From: Shewanella sp. 1CM18E
GTDB lineage: Bacteria; Pseudomonadota; Gammaproteobacteria; Enterobacterales; Shewanellaceae
Length of the DNA stretch: 64,000 nucleotides
Assembly (NCBI RefSeq): GCF_023161665.1
Contig: NZ_JALNTW010000012.1
Location: forward strand, 1 to 64,000
Reading direction: 5' to 3'
A model generated the notes under the pieces. That model was not told where the DNA came from. It made no database searches and was given only the letters and a program-made list of their open reading frames with translations. Shown one piece after another: positions 24,192 to 33,159 of the stretch. The stretch's first letter is position 1, and each line of letters begins with the position of its first letter. Made by a program: the position numbers and the translations under genes.

Positions 24192-25108
24192 TGCACGAAC
24201 GCCTTAATAGATTGAGTCACTATTTCTGGATAATCGTTACTTAAACCGTGTGCAGCCTTGGGAATAATCACTATCGGCGCACTTAAATAATCGGCTAATT
24301 GAATGCCTAAATTGAGCGGGAACACCTTATCATTCTCGCCCCAAATCAGCATACTTGGCGGCAAAGACTCAACTGATACTTCAGCTGCAATCCGGTCTCG
24401 GTCAGCAGGTAAACTATCAATTAATTGGCGTTTTTCATCGAGGTAGCCAGCAAAGTACTTTTCAAAAATACCGGCATCGATAAAACCAGGATACCAAGGG
24501 AAATCAACAAAGGTGCCATCGAGTAAACGGCGCATTTGTTTTGGGTTTTGCGGCACAAAAATATCACTGGCTTCATCAACATTAAAACGCTGATTCATTA
24601 AAGCCAGTTCGCTATCTGGGAACAGTACTCCAGGACTGGCAAGCAATACCGCTTTTTCTACTTTCGGCTCAGTGATCATCAAATCAAAAGTGACAAAGCC
24701 GCCGTAAGAGATCCCGACTAGATTAACCTTATCTAGATCAAGCGCCGCAATCAGTTGCCTAACCGCCTTGGATTGAGTCGCTAAGCTCGCAGCGCCTTGA
24801 CTATATGATTCGCCAAACCATGCAAGATCAGGCGCAATCACCCGATAATCCTTACTTAGGTTTATCATCACATCTTGCCAACTGGTTGCTGCAGTGCCAC
24901 CAAAGCCATGCAGCAATAATATCACTTCACCTTGGCCAGCTTGCCAATAGTTAAGCTCGCCGCCCTCTTGCAATGTGAGCTGATGTTGTGCAAAGCCCAC
25001 ATCTTGCAAAGCTGCTTTATCGCGAGCATCCACTATATCGACAGCTGAGCATCCTGCCAGTAAAAAACCAAGCATCACGCTAATGATAATGCGCATATTC
25101 ATCTCCAA
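24188..25108 (-). CDS. Alpha/beta-hydrolase lipoprotein
   Basis: A 306-residue predicted lipoprotein hydrolase. The signal ends in LLAGC (Cys about 19). The fold motifs are all present: LLLHGFGGTAATSW near 65, nucleophile Ser in VGISYGGF near 135, WGENDKVFP near 255 for the acid, and the His in AAHGLSND near 285. It is probably an esterase or lipase facing the periplasm. It overlaps the DUF4056 gene by 4 bp and follows the first operon gene by 32 bp. An ATG three codons downstream could also be the start. Confidence 0.85.
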   Translation of the reverse strand: MEMNMRIIISVMLGFLLAGCSAVDIVDARDKAALQDVGFAQHQLTLQEGGELNYWQAGQGEVILLLHGFGGTAATSWQDVMINLSKDYRVIAPDLAWFGESYSQGAASLATQSKAVRQLIAALDLDKVNLVGISYGGFVTFDLMITEPKVEKAVLLASPGVLFPDSELALMNQRFNVDEASDIFVPQNPKQMRRLLDGTFVDFPWYPGFIDAGIFEKYFAGYLDEKRQLIDSLPADRDRIAAEVSVESLPPSMLIWGENDKVFPLNLGIQLADYLSAPIVIIPKAAHGLSNDYPEIVTQSIKAFVQ

Positions 25109-25140
25109 AACATTTCAAACAACCAGCGGCAAAACACACT

Positions 25141-26034
25141 TTAAAAACGATAACCAACACCCATCATAAAGCTGGTACGCGTCCCTAAGCCAAACTCCAT
25201 CAATAGATCGATATTGTTAGTTAAACTAATCTGGCTACCGATTAAACCATTCCACTTATCGGCTAAATGTTGGTTCACCTCAAATTTGGCATTGCCTAGT
25301 GGAATGCCAATATCACGCAAGTAACCACTGAAGTTTTGTTCCACATTTTGGTACATGGCGCCCACCCAAATTTGTACATCACGATTGTTATACTCAGTGC
25401 GGTAACCAGCACGAGGAGACACAACAATGCTGCTTATCTCACCATCGAGGATATTCAAACGGGTGTTGGTATAATTAACATCAAGCAAAGCAAACCAATT
25501 GCCAATTCCGCCAACTATGGTTCCGCCAACACCATAGGTAGTACCTTTAAAGTCCAATATAAAATCAAAAGCTGGGCTAGTAAGATTACATGGGTTGAAC
25601 TTACAAAATAGCGGCGGCAGCACCTCTGTTAAATCAGCTTCCAGCTTAACGTTAGCGATACTGCTTCCTTTGGTGTGACCAATAACCCCGTATAGATTTA
25701 AAAATGGCAATACCCACATATCACCTCTCAAAGAGAGTGTTTCTGAGGTTTGCTCCGCTAGACTACCTTTGATGCTGAGAATGTCGTCTAAGCCAGCTAA
25801 ACCTGAAAAGCCAACCGAGTCGACCACCAAGGGCTGATCCATGTTCATGTAGTTCAATGTGAAGCCGTACGGTTTAGGTAACTCATGACCTAAATCAATC
25901 GCTTCTTGAGCCCAAATAGGAAATGTTCTGTCGTACAGCTCTTTATGCGGCTCTCTTTCAATAGAGTCAGCTTGAGATGGAGAAACAAAAAGCAGCACCG
26001 AAAGTGCTGCCAGAATAGAAATCATTTTAAGCAT
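25141..26034 (-). CDS. Putative outer-membrane beta-barrel, first gene of envelope operon
   Basis: A 297-residue exported protein with a signal peptide (about 1-22, ...SPSQADS) and a C-terminal barrel signature (MMGVGYRF). It has alternating beta strands, a paired-Cys loop (CKFNPC near 140), and resembles uncharacterised proteobacterial barrel/virulence-type proteins. It heads the four-gene minus-strand operon. Function unknown. Confidence 0.7.
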   Translation of the reverse strand: MLKMISILAALSVLLFVSPSQADSIEREPHKELYDRTFPIWAQEAIDLGHELPKPYGFTLNYMNMDQPLVVDSVGFSGLAGLDDILSIKGSLAEQTSETLSLRGDMWVLPFLNLYGVIGHTKGSSIANVKLEADLTEVLPPLFCKFNPCNLTSPAFDFILDFKGTTYGVGGTIVGGIGNWFALLDVNYTNTRLNILDGEISSIVVSPRAGYRTEYNNRDVQIWVGAMYQNVEQNFSGYLRDIGIPLGNAKFEVNQHLADKWNGLIGSQISLTNNIDLLMEFGLGTRTSFMMGVGYRF

Positions 26035-26258
26035 TTATAGATTAAACCTTTACTTGAAGAAAAACATCGATTGCTGTAAATCAAAAAACATCATGATGAG
26101 TGGAAATACACATAAGACCATATACCGCAATTATTACTTAACAAACTGAACTCAGACTTAAATACAACAATAACAACAAAAGTGCAGAGTAAAAAACCAA
26201 GTTACAACAAAGCCCATCAACTTTATAAGACATCAGCCAAATTAACCAACATTTTATA

Positions 26259-27614
26259 TCACCAGTCATTATTAAGTTGCTTGAAATCTCCACCTGCATC
26301 AGTATTTATTAAAGTAAATAGATTTGGATGGCGCTTTCGAGTTAATACGATATCAATAATGCTGGTTTGATCTGGCTGGAGCAGCAATGCAACCTGCTTA
26401 GGTTCAGAATGAAATTCTGCACTGCGGTAATAGCACATGCCATTATCTGGCCTAGGCTCAATCCGCAAACCTAGCTGACCATTACTAATATTAGCGAGTT
26501 TATTGCTATCAAGGTAAAAACTCACAACATGGCTATTTTTCAAGTTTTTTTGCCTATCTAGCATGAAGCCTTTTTTAAACTTACCCGGCAAAAAATCAGC
26601 ACCTGAAAGCAACACAATATCGAAGTCCTCAATCGGATTGCCTAAATCATCACTAACCCGCACAACCAACATACTGCCACGAAATTGCTTTCGGTGGCCG
26701 CTCTCGCTTGCCGTTGCCATCAAGCTAGAAAGCTGCTGATATTGCTCGGTATTACGGGTATTTAGGCATTGTAAAATCCGCTGCACCACAGGCTTTCGCT
26801 TGGCATTACGAGACGTCACAGAAGTCATAATTCCTTTACTATTACCACTGTGACTGGCTTTTTTAATCACCTCGAAAGCAACCTTATGCTGTGGGGTAAC
26901 ATATTGACTCTGTGAAAGTTTAACAACACAGCGCGCATCAAAACCATTACAGGATTCGGCACTTTCCACTAACTTAACATAGGTAAAATTAAGATTTGCA
27001 GCAGCAACTCGAACTACACCATCTGAACCTGACTCCGCAGTATAACTATTAAGATAATCGTAAAGCTTATCGTCAATAGTTTCGCCTGTTAGCACAAAGA
27101 GCCAAGGCCCCTCACCTAGCTTAAACTCCCTCAACCAATCCAAGTTAAGTTGCAATTGTTGAGTACTGCCAAGCTCCAACCAATCTAAAACTGCTTGCCC
27201 CGGTTCGACTCCAGCAAAGAAACTCTTAATTCGCCCCACTCGGGATTTTCCTAACTGCGCCAGTGCAGAGCCATGATTGGCAGGGGCCAACATTATTAGG
27301 TGAGTAAGCGGACAGGTTTTAATATCGGTGCCAGAAAAAAACATTTGTAACCACTGGCGCATTACTGGTGCCCCCGTGGAGTGAGTAATGGCGGCAAAAG
27401 GTTTATTAGCTAACAAACTTAACCGAGCATCATCAAACGCTCTTGCAATGTCGTCGAGTCGAACCTCATCGTCAAAGCTAATATATCGCCCCAAATGAAT
27501 ATGGTGCACTGATAATTTTGAGTCTGCATCAGACAGCTTTTCTAGTACCTGTGGCAACTGACCATAAGTGTCGGTATTGGTTACATTCCATCCATGAACA
27601 AAAACTAAATCCAC
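26259..27614 (-). CDS. Lipase-like alpha/beta hydrolase with C-terminal beta domain
   Basis: A 451-residue cytoplasmic or non-classically exported protein; no signal peptide. It opens with the oxyanion motif VFVHGWN, has the nucleophile elbow AAITHSTGAP (HSTG, Ser near 98), and LIMLAPANHGSALAQLGKS near 145 as in PGAP1-like lipases. The C-terminal part (about 280-430) looks beta-rich. It starts with GTG at 27614, preceded by GCAGAGGA, so a start at the first HGW-proximal codon is likely. No immunity-like partner or VgrG lies nearby, so a type VI effector role is not supported. Substrate unknown. Confidence 0.72.
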   Translation of the reverse strand: MDLVFVHGWNVTNTDTYGQLPQVLEKLSDADSKLSVHHIHLGRYISFDDEVRLDDIARAFDDARLSLLANKPFAAITHSTGAPVMRQWLQMFFSGTDIKTCPLTHLIMLAPANHGSALAQLGKSRVGRIKSFFAGVEPGQAVLDWLELGSTQQLQLNLDWLREFKLGEGPWLFVLTGETIDDKLYDYLNSYTAESGSDGVVRVAAANLNFTYVKLVESAESCNGFDARCVVKLSQSQYVTPQHKVAFEVIKKASHSGNSKGIMTSVTSRNAKRKPVVQRILQCLNTRNTEQYQQLSSLMATASESGHRKQFRGSMLVVRVSDDLGNPIEDFDIVLLSGADFLPGKFKKGFMLDRQKNLKNSHVVSFYLDSNKLANISNGQLGLRIEPRPDNGMCYYRSAEFHSEPKQVALLLQPDQTSIIDIVLTRKRHPNLFTLINTDAGGDFKQLNNDW

Positions 27615-27852
27615 ACAATCCTCTGCAATTATTTTTGACAGCAGCTCGATGATTTCCCGCTTTATGGTAAAGACATCAATCTACTCAACATTATTTTTCA
27701 ATAAGTTACCAGAAACTCACAGATAGCTATATAGCAAAATACTCAACATAAGCGACTGTTAATATCATTCAGTTCTTATTCAGCAAGCCTCGCCTATGAT
27801 GTGCCCAACAAAACGCAACACCGAAACTATTTATCCTACTTTGGAGTACAAC

Positions 27853-28473
27853 ATGAAAACTAAAGCACTTATCCTAGCGTCTGTAATGGCAACAGCAATC
27901 TCAGCACCGACTATGGCTGCAGACTGGTTTATTGGTGGCGGTGTTGGCGCACAGCAAAATTCTTACAAAGGTTCATATGTGCCTGATATTCAAAATCCAA
28001 TTGCTGGAGGCCCTCAGACAACACATGTGAAAGAAACTGAAAATAATGCCGTTTACGAACTAAGAGCTGGTGTTTACTTAAATGACGCTAACCGTGTGTA
28101 TGGTACGTACTCTTACAATTCAGACGATTTTTCAAAGCAACAAAGTTTCTTGATGTCTTACGACTACTTAGTTGGCCTGGGCGACAGCAACAAGCTTAAC
28201 TGGTTTATTGGTGCAACAGCGGGTGTAAACCACATCAGCCCAGATACTAGCGCAGTAGATTCGGACAACCGTTTTGTATGGGGTGGTCAAACAGGTGTTA
28301 TGTATAAGATTAATGACAACCTAAGCACTGAAATTGGTTACCGTTACTTGAAGCAAGATTACGACGTAAACAATCAGCCAGTTCCTACACCATATAATGC
28401 TGTAGCTGGAACAGAAACAGCATCACTCAACGACAGCCAACAACTATACCTATCGGTTGACTACCGTTTCTAA
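27853..28473 (+). CDS. Small outer-membrane beta-barrel (OmpW/opacity-like)
   Basis: A 206-residue predicted 8-stranded barrel. The signal peptide is clear (cleavage after APTMA, about residue 22); the mature protein begins ADWFIGGGVGAQ and ends in VDYRF, both typical of the OMP_b-brl superfamily. The ATG at 27853 is chosen over 27796 because TGGAGT lies upstream and the signal then starts correctly. It is monocistronic and ends at a very strong terminator. Confidence 0.85.
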   Translation: MKTKALILASVMATAISAPTMAADWFIGGGVGAQQNSYKGSYVPDIQNPIAGGPQTTHVKETENNAVYELRAGVYLNDANRVYGTYSYNSDDFSKQQSFLMSYDYLVGLGDSNKLNWFIGATAGVNHISPDTSAVDSDNRFVWGGQTGVMYKINDNLSTEIGYRYLKQDYDVNNQPVPTPYNAVAGTETASLNDSQQLYLSVDYRF

Positions 28474-28489
28474 GCTGTAAATAAATACC

Positions 28490-28529
28490 AAAAAGCCGGC
28501 AACTAATTTGTATTAGTTGCCGGCTTTTT
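28490..28529. terminator. Strong bidirectional terminator
   Basis: AAAAAGCCGGCAACTAAT pairs perfectly over 18 bp with its complement around a TTGT loop. T-runs lie on both strands, serving the convergent barrel and antiporter genes. Confidence 0.95.
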
Positions 28530-28538
28530 GTTAGCGAA

Positions 28539-30020
28539 CTATTGGGTCACAAGGGCAAACTTGCGGGAGCGTTTATGATAAATTGCCAGCATAGAAACAG
28601 CGGTAACAATCACTGTTAACCAAGCCCAAGCAGTGGTAACCCCAATATTGAGCAGTTGAAACCCTAGCAATGAACTTATTGCAGCAATAATCGCAAAGGG
28701 TAATTGAGTAATAACATGATCGTGTGGCTGACAGCCTGAACTGGTTGCGCTAATCACGCTCGTATCTGAAATTGGCGAGCAGTGATCGCCAAATACAGAA
28801 CCCGCCATTACAGCACTTAGGCTCGCTAGCAATAACTCTGGATTAACAGCAAGCGCCACCTCGGCGCCAATAGGGATCATAATCGCGAATGTTCCCCAAC
28901 TTGAGCCGGTTGTAAACGCCATAATCGCGCAAAGTAAAAAGGTGCCAGCAACTAACATCTCTTTCGACAAAAACTGCTCAGCCCAACTTGCGAGCATTTT
29001 TGCTACGCCTAAATCGGCAATCACTGCGCCAATTAGCCAAGTACAAAGTAAAATAGAAATGGCAAAACTCATAGTGCGCGCGCCAGAGACCAAATCGCCC
29101 AATAACAAACTTAAGCTGCGGCCATTTAGCTTTAACAGCAAGATCGCGAGCGATGTGGCTAACAAACAAGCATTTCGCATGGCTTCGCCTATATCTGCAG
29201 ACGTAATCCAATCACTAAGACTTGAACCTTGTGCGTTTTGCGCGCCGGAATATAAAGTTAAACCCACGGATGCAATTAACAATGTCATCATGGGCAGCCC
29301 CAACAACCACGGGCTGCCTGCATCAACGTCATCAACGTCACTTGAATTTATAGTTGCCGCAGCATTAAAACCAACACCAAACCAAGCAATTAAAAACGAT
29401 AGTAGGATAACTGTAATGGCATAAAAATTGGTTTTGGCAATCTCAATAAATGACTCTAGCGGCGTTAAAGGTAACAGAGTAATACCCGCCAAAATCGCCA
29501 TTACGTATGGTCCCCAACTTGAAAAAGGCAACAAAGCACATAAAGGCGATGCGTTGGAATCAACCAAGTAGGCTATTTGTTCACGGGACATATTGTATCG
29601 CTGACTTAGAGGCTGACAAACATGACCCACAGCTAAGCAACTAAAAATGCCATCAATAAATACCACCCAACCAAGCACTACCACACCGATACGTGCCTGA
29701 CGGCCGCTTTTAATCCGGTGATATAGCCAATCAGCAAATAGTTTTACCGCTCCGCCTCGAGCGAGCAGTTGCGTCATCATGCCCAACAGCAACATCGCGG
29801 CCAACACGTTCAAATGCCATGCTTGCCATTGACCATCGCGGTAAAATTGCAGCCAAGCTTTATCGCCAAGATAAGCCACGGCTTCAGTAAAATGGAATTG
29901 GGTTAAGATCAGTGCGCCAGAGACGATACCGACACCTAATGCAACTAAGGTTTTACGAATTATTAGCGCTAAACTCAGGGTTAACAGCAGAGGAATCAGT
30001 ATCAGCAAACTGTCGTTCAT
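28539..30020 (-). CDS. NhaC-family Na+/H+ antiporter
   Basis: A 493-residue polytopic membrane protein with about 11-12 hydrophobic segments. Family signatures include GWVVFIDGIFSCLAVGHV near 120, DSNASPLCALLPFSSWGPY near 155, and GSVFGDHCSPISDTSVISATSSGC near 415. Expected role: sodium- or substrate-linked antiport across the inner membrane. The ATG at 30020 is preferred over the upstream in-frame TTG/GTG codons. It stands alone, with zapB divergent upstream. Confidence 0.88.
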   Translation of the reverse strand: MNDSLLILIPLLLTLSLALIIRKTLVALGVGIVSGALILTQFHFTEAVAYLGDKAWLQFYRDGQWQAWHLNVLAAMLLLGMMTQLLARGGAVKLFADWLYHRIKSGRQARIGVVVLGWVVFIDGIFSCLAVGHVCQPLSQRYNMSREQIAYLVDSNASPLCALLPFSSWGPYVMAILAGITLLPLTPLESFIEIAKTNFYAITVILLSFLIAWFGVGFNAAATINSSDVDDVDAGSPWLLGLPMMTLLIASVGLTLYSGAQNAQGSSLSDWITSADIGEAMRNACLLATSLAILLLKLNGRSLSLLLGDLVSGARTMSFAISILLCTWLIGAVIADLGVAKMLASWAEQFLSKEMLVAGTFLLCAIMAFTTGSSWGTFAIMIPIGAEVALAVNPELLLASLSAVMAGSVFGDHCSPISDTSVISATSSGCQPHDHVITQLPFAIIAAISSLLGFQLLNIGVTTAWAWLTVIVTAVSMLAIYHKRSRKFALVTQ

Positions 30021-30200
30021 CACCAAGATCCAATAAGAAATAAATAGAAGAATACTAACGACTTACTAACAAGTGCAAAAAAAAACCTTTCACACCTATT
30101 TTATCGCCTCTTTTTTGTGCATTTAGCATAATTAGCTATTCAGCAATAGCCCGTCACTGCTAGAATCGGAGCTATCATCTCGCTATTAAAGGGACTCCTC

Positions 30201-30404
30201 ATGAGCCTAGAACTTTTATCGAAATTGGAAACAAAAATCCAAGCTGCATTAGAAACTATTGAGCTACTAAAAATGGAGCTTGAGGAAGAGAAGCAGGCAA
30301 ATACAGGCTTGTCAGAGCAGAACCAACAACTACAGCAAGAACTGAACTCGTGGAACGAGAAAGTAACTGGCTTAGTTGGTCTACTCAACGACGAAGTAAA
30401 CTAA
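30201..30404 (+). CDS. zapB: Cell division protein ZapB
   Basis: A 67-residue protein that is almost entirely coiled coil ([14 protein letters not shown]... with heptads of L/I and E/Q). This matches ZapB, which bridges ZapA-FtsZ and MatP at the division septum. It is somewhat shorter than the E. coli protein (81 residues). AAAGGGACT precedes the ATG. Its terminator appears to lie inside the opposite-strand gene downstream. Confidence 0.88.
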   Translation: MSLELLSKLETKIQAALETIELLKMELEEEKQANTGLSEQNQQLQQELNSWNEKVTGLVGLLNDEVN

Positions 30405-30418
30405 TAAAATTTCAAACG

Positions 30419-30631
30419 TTATGCAGTTTGCATCTCGTTGCTCTGAGACTCAATCAACTCGTTGAGCTCTAAAATAGCCTGCTTAACCTTAGGCAGGCTT
30501 TTTCTTGGCAGTAAAAACCTACCTTTATCAAATTCTAATCGCCCTAAATCCTTCACCCAGATCACTCCAGTCAAGAATATGCGCGCGTGCTTTACAATCA
30601 GTTTAGGTGCATAGACAGGAAAAACTCTCAC
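30419..30631 (-). CDS. Small conserved-looking hypothetical protein
   Basis: A 70-residue protein starting at GTG 30631 with GGGAGG just upstream. It has a basic, beta-rich front (VYAPKLIVKHARIFLTG) and an amphipathic helix at the end (SLPKVKQAILELNELIES). No domain recognised. It is convergent with zapB across only 14 bp, and its 3' third carries the apparent zapB terminator hairpin on the other strand. Composition and a good Shine-Dalgarno support it, but no function can be assigned. Confidence 0.6.
   Translation of the reverse strand: MRVFPVYAPKLIVKHARIFLTGVIWVKDLGRLEFDKGRFLLPRKSLPKVKQAILELNELIESQSNEMQTA
30476..30503 (+). terminator. Probable zapB terminator inside convergent gene
   Basis: AGCCTGC and GCAGGCT form a 7-bp stem with a 10-base loop followed by TTTTT on the plus strand, 72 bp after the zapB stop. 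It lies within the coding sequence of the minus-strand gene at 30419-30631. Confidence 0.65.
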
Positions 30632-30954
30632 AAGACCTCCCGACAACTTTGTTTGTTGTTATTAATTTTTAAGTTGGACAGGTGTTTTACCATGAGAGTT
30701 TCATTTATTTGAGCATTTAATTGTAAATTTTTGAATCAGAATGTTATTAAAAATAAAATATTCTTGGCAATCAAACGTATAACAAAATTAGGCAATTTTT
30801 ATTGTCAGCCGCTAATTTTTTGACTCCCAAAAATCAGTTGAATTTATCTTCTATTTCTCAACTTCCACGCCGTTTTAGGTACCAGAAACGATTTTACACC
30901 GCAGGTTAATTATTAGGTTGATATTTGCTCAGCGGTGAATTAATCACTGCCAAC
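30632..30954. other. AT-rich intergenic region, no gene recognised
   Basis: About 320 bp between the small hypothetical gene and the dsbA terminator. It presumably holds the promoter for the small gene, but I cannot point to a convincing site. No ORF with family features. Confidence 0.4.
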
Positions 30955-30979
30955 AAAAAAGGAGCCATAGGCTCCTTTT
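30955..30979 (-). terminator. dsbA terminator
   Basis: On the minus strand AAAAGGAGCC and GGCTCCTTTT form a 10-bp stem with a 3-base loop and a T6 tail, 24 bp after the dsbA stop. Confidence 0.9.
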
Positions 30980-31002
30980 CGATTTAATCGCTTTTAGGTT
31001 GC

Positions 31003-31614
31003 TTACTTTTGCGTTGCTAAGTAGTAAGCGATATCTAATAGTTCTTGGTAAGACTTAATCGCGCCGGTTTCAACACGGTACTTACCGTTTACAACCAGTG
31101 CTGGAACACCGGCAATTTTAGCGTTTTCAGTGTCGCGCTTCATTTTAGACATTTGCGCATTCACCATAAATGATTTAGCTGCTGCATCAAATGCTTTAGG
31201 GTCTACACCATTAACAATGAAAAGACCTTTAATGTCTTCAAGACTAGTGAATCGCTGCTTCTTATCTTGAATAGCAGAGAACAGTGCATGCTCCATCTTT
31301 TCTTCAATTTTTAGCTGGTGAGCAATAGCAAATGCGCGTGACATTTCTACACCCATTTCACGACCAATAAAATCAACGTGATTTTGCTTAAAAGTCACAC
31401 CTTCAGGAATAGTAGCCTTGATTTTTGGCACCTGTTCTTTAGCGAATGTATAACAATGTGGGCAATAGAAAGAGAAAAACTCAGCAATCTCTGGCTTTGC
31501 CGTACCTGGGCCTTCATTAATAACTGTGTAATGCACGCCTTCTTCAAACTGAGCTGCCATTGCAGCCATAGGCGCCATCAATAGTGCAAATGCAACTAAT
31601 AGAGCTTTTTTCAT
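31003..31614 (-). CDS. dsbA: Periplasmic thiol:disulfide oxidoreductase DsbA
   Basis: A 203-residue thioredoxin-fold enzyme that introduces disulfides into exported proteins. The signal peptide ends near MAAMAA (residue 21); the active site C51-P-H-C54 lies in FFSFYCPHCYTF; the cis-Pro loop is GVPALVVNG near 168. The srkA gene lies upstream on the same strand as in E. coli, but a 130-bp gap and a dedicated terminator are seen here. It is needed for maturation of disulfide-containing envelope proteins, potentially including the CSS-EAL sensor at 6481-8004. Confidence 0.95.
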   Translation of the reverse strand: MKKALLVAFALLMAPMAAMAAQFEEGVHYTVINEGPGTAKPEIAEFFSFYCPHCYTFAKEQVPKIKATIPEGVTFKQNHVDFIGREMGVEMSRAFAIAHQLKIEEKMEHALFSAIQDKKQRFTSLEDIKGLFIVNGVDPKAFDAAAKSFMVNAQMSKMKRDTENAKIAGVPALVVNGKYRVETGAIKSYQELLDIAYYLATQK

Positions 31615-31744
31615 TTAACTTCCCCTCGATGCAAATATTGCATCACGCTAGTAATTTCGACATAACATAATGTGCTTTTGAGTCGACCTCAAGCGCAAAA
31701 GTTCATTTTTCTGTTACAAAGTACGTGGCATAAGCCTTTTAAAA

Positions 31745-32770
31745 TCAATATTGCGGCGTCAAACTCAAAGGCATTTCATCTAGTGCAGCCAATTGCTCTT
31801 TAAACGCGAGGATCTGCTGCTCCCAGTATTTATCTTCCGCAAACCATGGGAAGTTCATTGGAAACGCAGGATCGCCCCAACGGCGACTAAGCCAAGCGTT
31901 ATAATGCAGCATACGCATCGCTCTTAAAGGTTCTATAAGCTTTAACTCGCGAACATCAAACTCACAAAACTCTTCATAGCCTTCAAGTAAAACCTCTAAC
32001 TGCAATAGCTGCTGCGGTCTGTCACCTGCAAGCATCATCCAAATATCTTGTACGGCAGGTCCCATTTTTGCGTCATCAAGATCCACAAACCCTGGCCCGT
32101 CTGGCGTCCATAAAATATTACTCGGATGCAAATCACCATGTAAACGAATAGAGCTATAATGATCAGGCAGCCATAAAGCTGACGATTTCTCGAGAATTTG
32201 TTCAACCACAGTGAAGTAAGGCAGCTCTAAACTGGCTGGAATATGCCCTGAGCCTTTAAGCCACAGCAATGATTCTTCACCGAGTAACTTAGGTGACATG
32301 GTATCGCGATAACTAAACTCAGCCTGTTTTGAGTACTGATGAATGCGACCAATAAAACGGCCAACCTGCTCTAATTGATCAAGGTTATCAACCTCAAATG
32401 CCCGACCACCGATAGATGGGAACAGTGCAAATCTAAATCCTTGATATTCATGTAAAGACTTGCCATCGATAATCACAGGTGTCGCAATAGGTACCTCTTG
32501 TTCAGCAAGCGCGGCAGAGAAATCATGTTCCTCTTGAATTTGCGCGTCACTCCATCGCTCCGGGCGATAGAACTTCACCACATAGCGCTGGCCACGGTCA
32601 CAACGGAATTGGTAAACCCTATTCTCATAGCTGTTTAACGCCAACAATCCAGTTTCAGGATAAATCCCCAATGTTTCTATGGCCGTTAAAATTAAATCAG
32701 GCGTTAATGCCTGATAATGAAAAGCAGAACTCGATTGCTCTGCTGATGATGACGGTGGGGTTATATTCAT
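31745..32770 (-). CDS. srkA: Stress response kinase A (YihE/SrkA)
   Basis: A 341-residue Ser/Thr kinase of the choline/aminoglycoside kinase fold that counters MazF-type stress death in E. coli. Nucleotide-binding Lys in YVVKFYRPERW near 65; catalytic loop RLHGDLHPSNILW near 207-219; metal-binding GFVDLDDAKMGP near 225. Length and motifs match the family. The short N-terminal Ser/Pro extension (about 1-15) is not conserved. Confidence 0.93.
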   Translation of the reverse strand: MNITPPSSSAEQSSSAFHYQALTPDLILTAIETLGIYPETGLLALNSYENRVYQFRCDRGQRYVVKFYRPERWSDAQIQEEHDFSAALAEQEVPIATPVIIDGKSLHEYQGFRFALFPSIGGRAFEVDNLDQLEQVGRFIGRIHQYSKQAEFSYRDTMSPKLLGEESLLWLKGSGHIPASLELPYFTVVEQILEKSSALWLPDHYSSIRLHGDLHPSNILWTPDGPGFVDLDDAKMGPAVQDIWMMLAGDRPQQLLQLEVLLEGYEEFCEFDVRELKLIEPLRAMRMLHYNAWLSRRWGDPAFPMNFPWFAEDKYWEQQILAFKEQLAALDEMPLSLTPQY

Positions 32771-32821
32771 AGCAATTTACTCATAAGCAAATGACACCTG
32801 CCATTTGCATCTAAAATCGAC

Positions 32822-33118
32822 TTAAAGCTGGTAAGGCTTCATTAATTCAGCCAAATATACCAAGACTTCAAATTCATCTTCTCTGTCGGTAGATAACCAA
32901 CAGATATCACCATAAAACTCATAATTGAGCTGTAGGTGTGAACCTTCAAATTCAAGCAACCATTGATGACGATCTGCGCCCCATTGCCTTTCAACTACTC
33001 GGCAGTCTAGCGCCTTAGCAAAAGGCTCTGCGAATAACTCAAACTGCTCAAAGTCGATGTCAGACTGCACCGATAAACTTAAGGTTTCACGATCTAATTT
33101 GATGGACGTTAACTTCAT
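32822..33118 (-). CDS. DUF3630-type protein
   Basis: A 98-residue acidic, Trp-rich cytoplasmic protein (RQWGADRHQWLLEFEG, YGDICWLSTDREDE). I assign it to DUF3630, small proteins found next to srkA in Shewanella and relatives. It lies 51 bp from srkA and 41 bp from selO on the same strand, so the three probably form one transcript. Function unknown. Confidence 0.75.
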   Translation of the reverse strand: MKLTSIKLDRETLSLSVQSDIDFEQFELFAEPFAKALDCRVVERQWGADRHQWLLEFEGSHLQLNYEFYGDICWLSTDREDEFEVLVYLAELMKPYQL

Positions 33119-33159
33119 TAGTTTACTCTTATTATTATATTTTTACCGACAAAGCAGTG

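Noticed and set aside
26182..26370. 62-residue plus-strand ORF between envelope operon and lipase gene
   Set aside because: It overlaps the lipase gene 3' end and lacks a convincing start; no motif seen.
26259..27614. Lipase-like protein as a type VI secretion phospholipase effector
   Set aside because: No VgrG, PAAR, adaptor or immunity gene is adjacent; its neighbours are ordinary envelope genes.
28942..29424. 160-residue antisense ORF over the NhaC gene
   Set aside because: Composition mirrors the antiporter codons on the opposite strand; no independent features.
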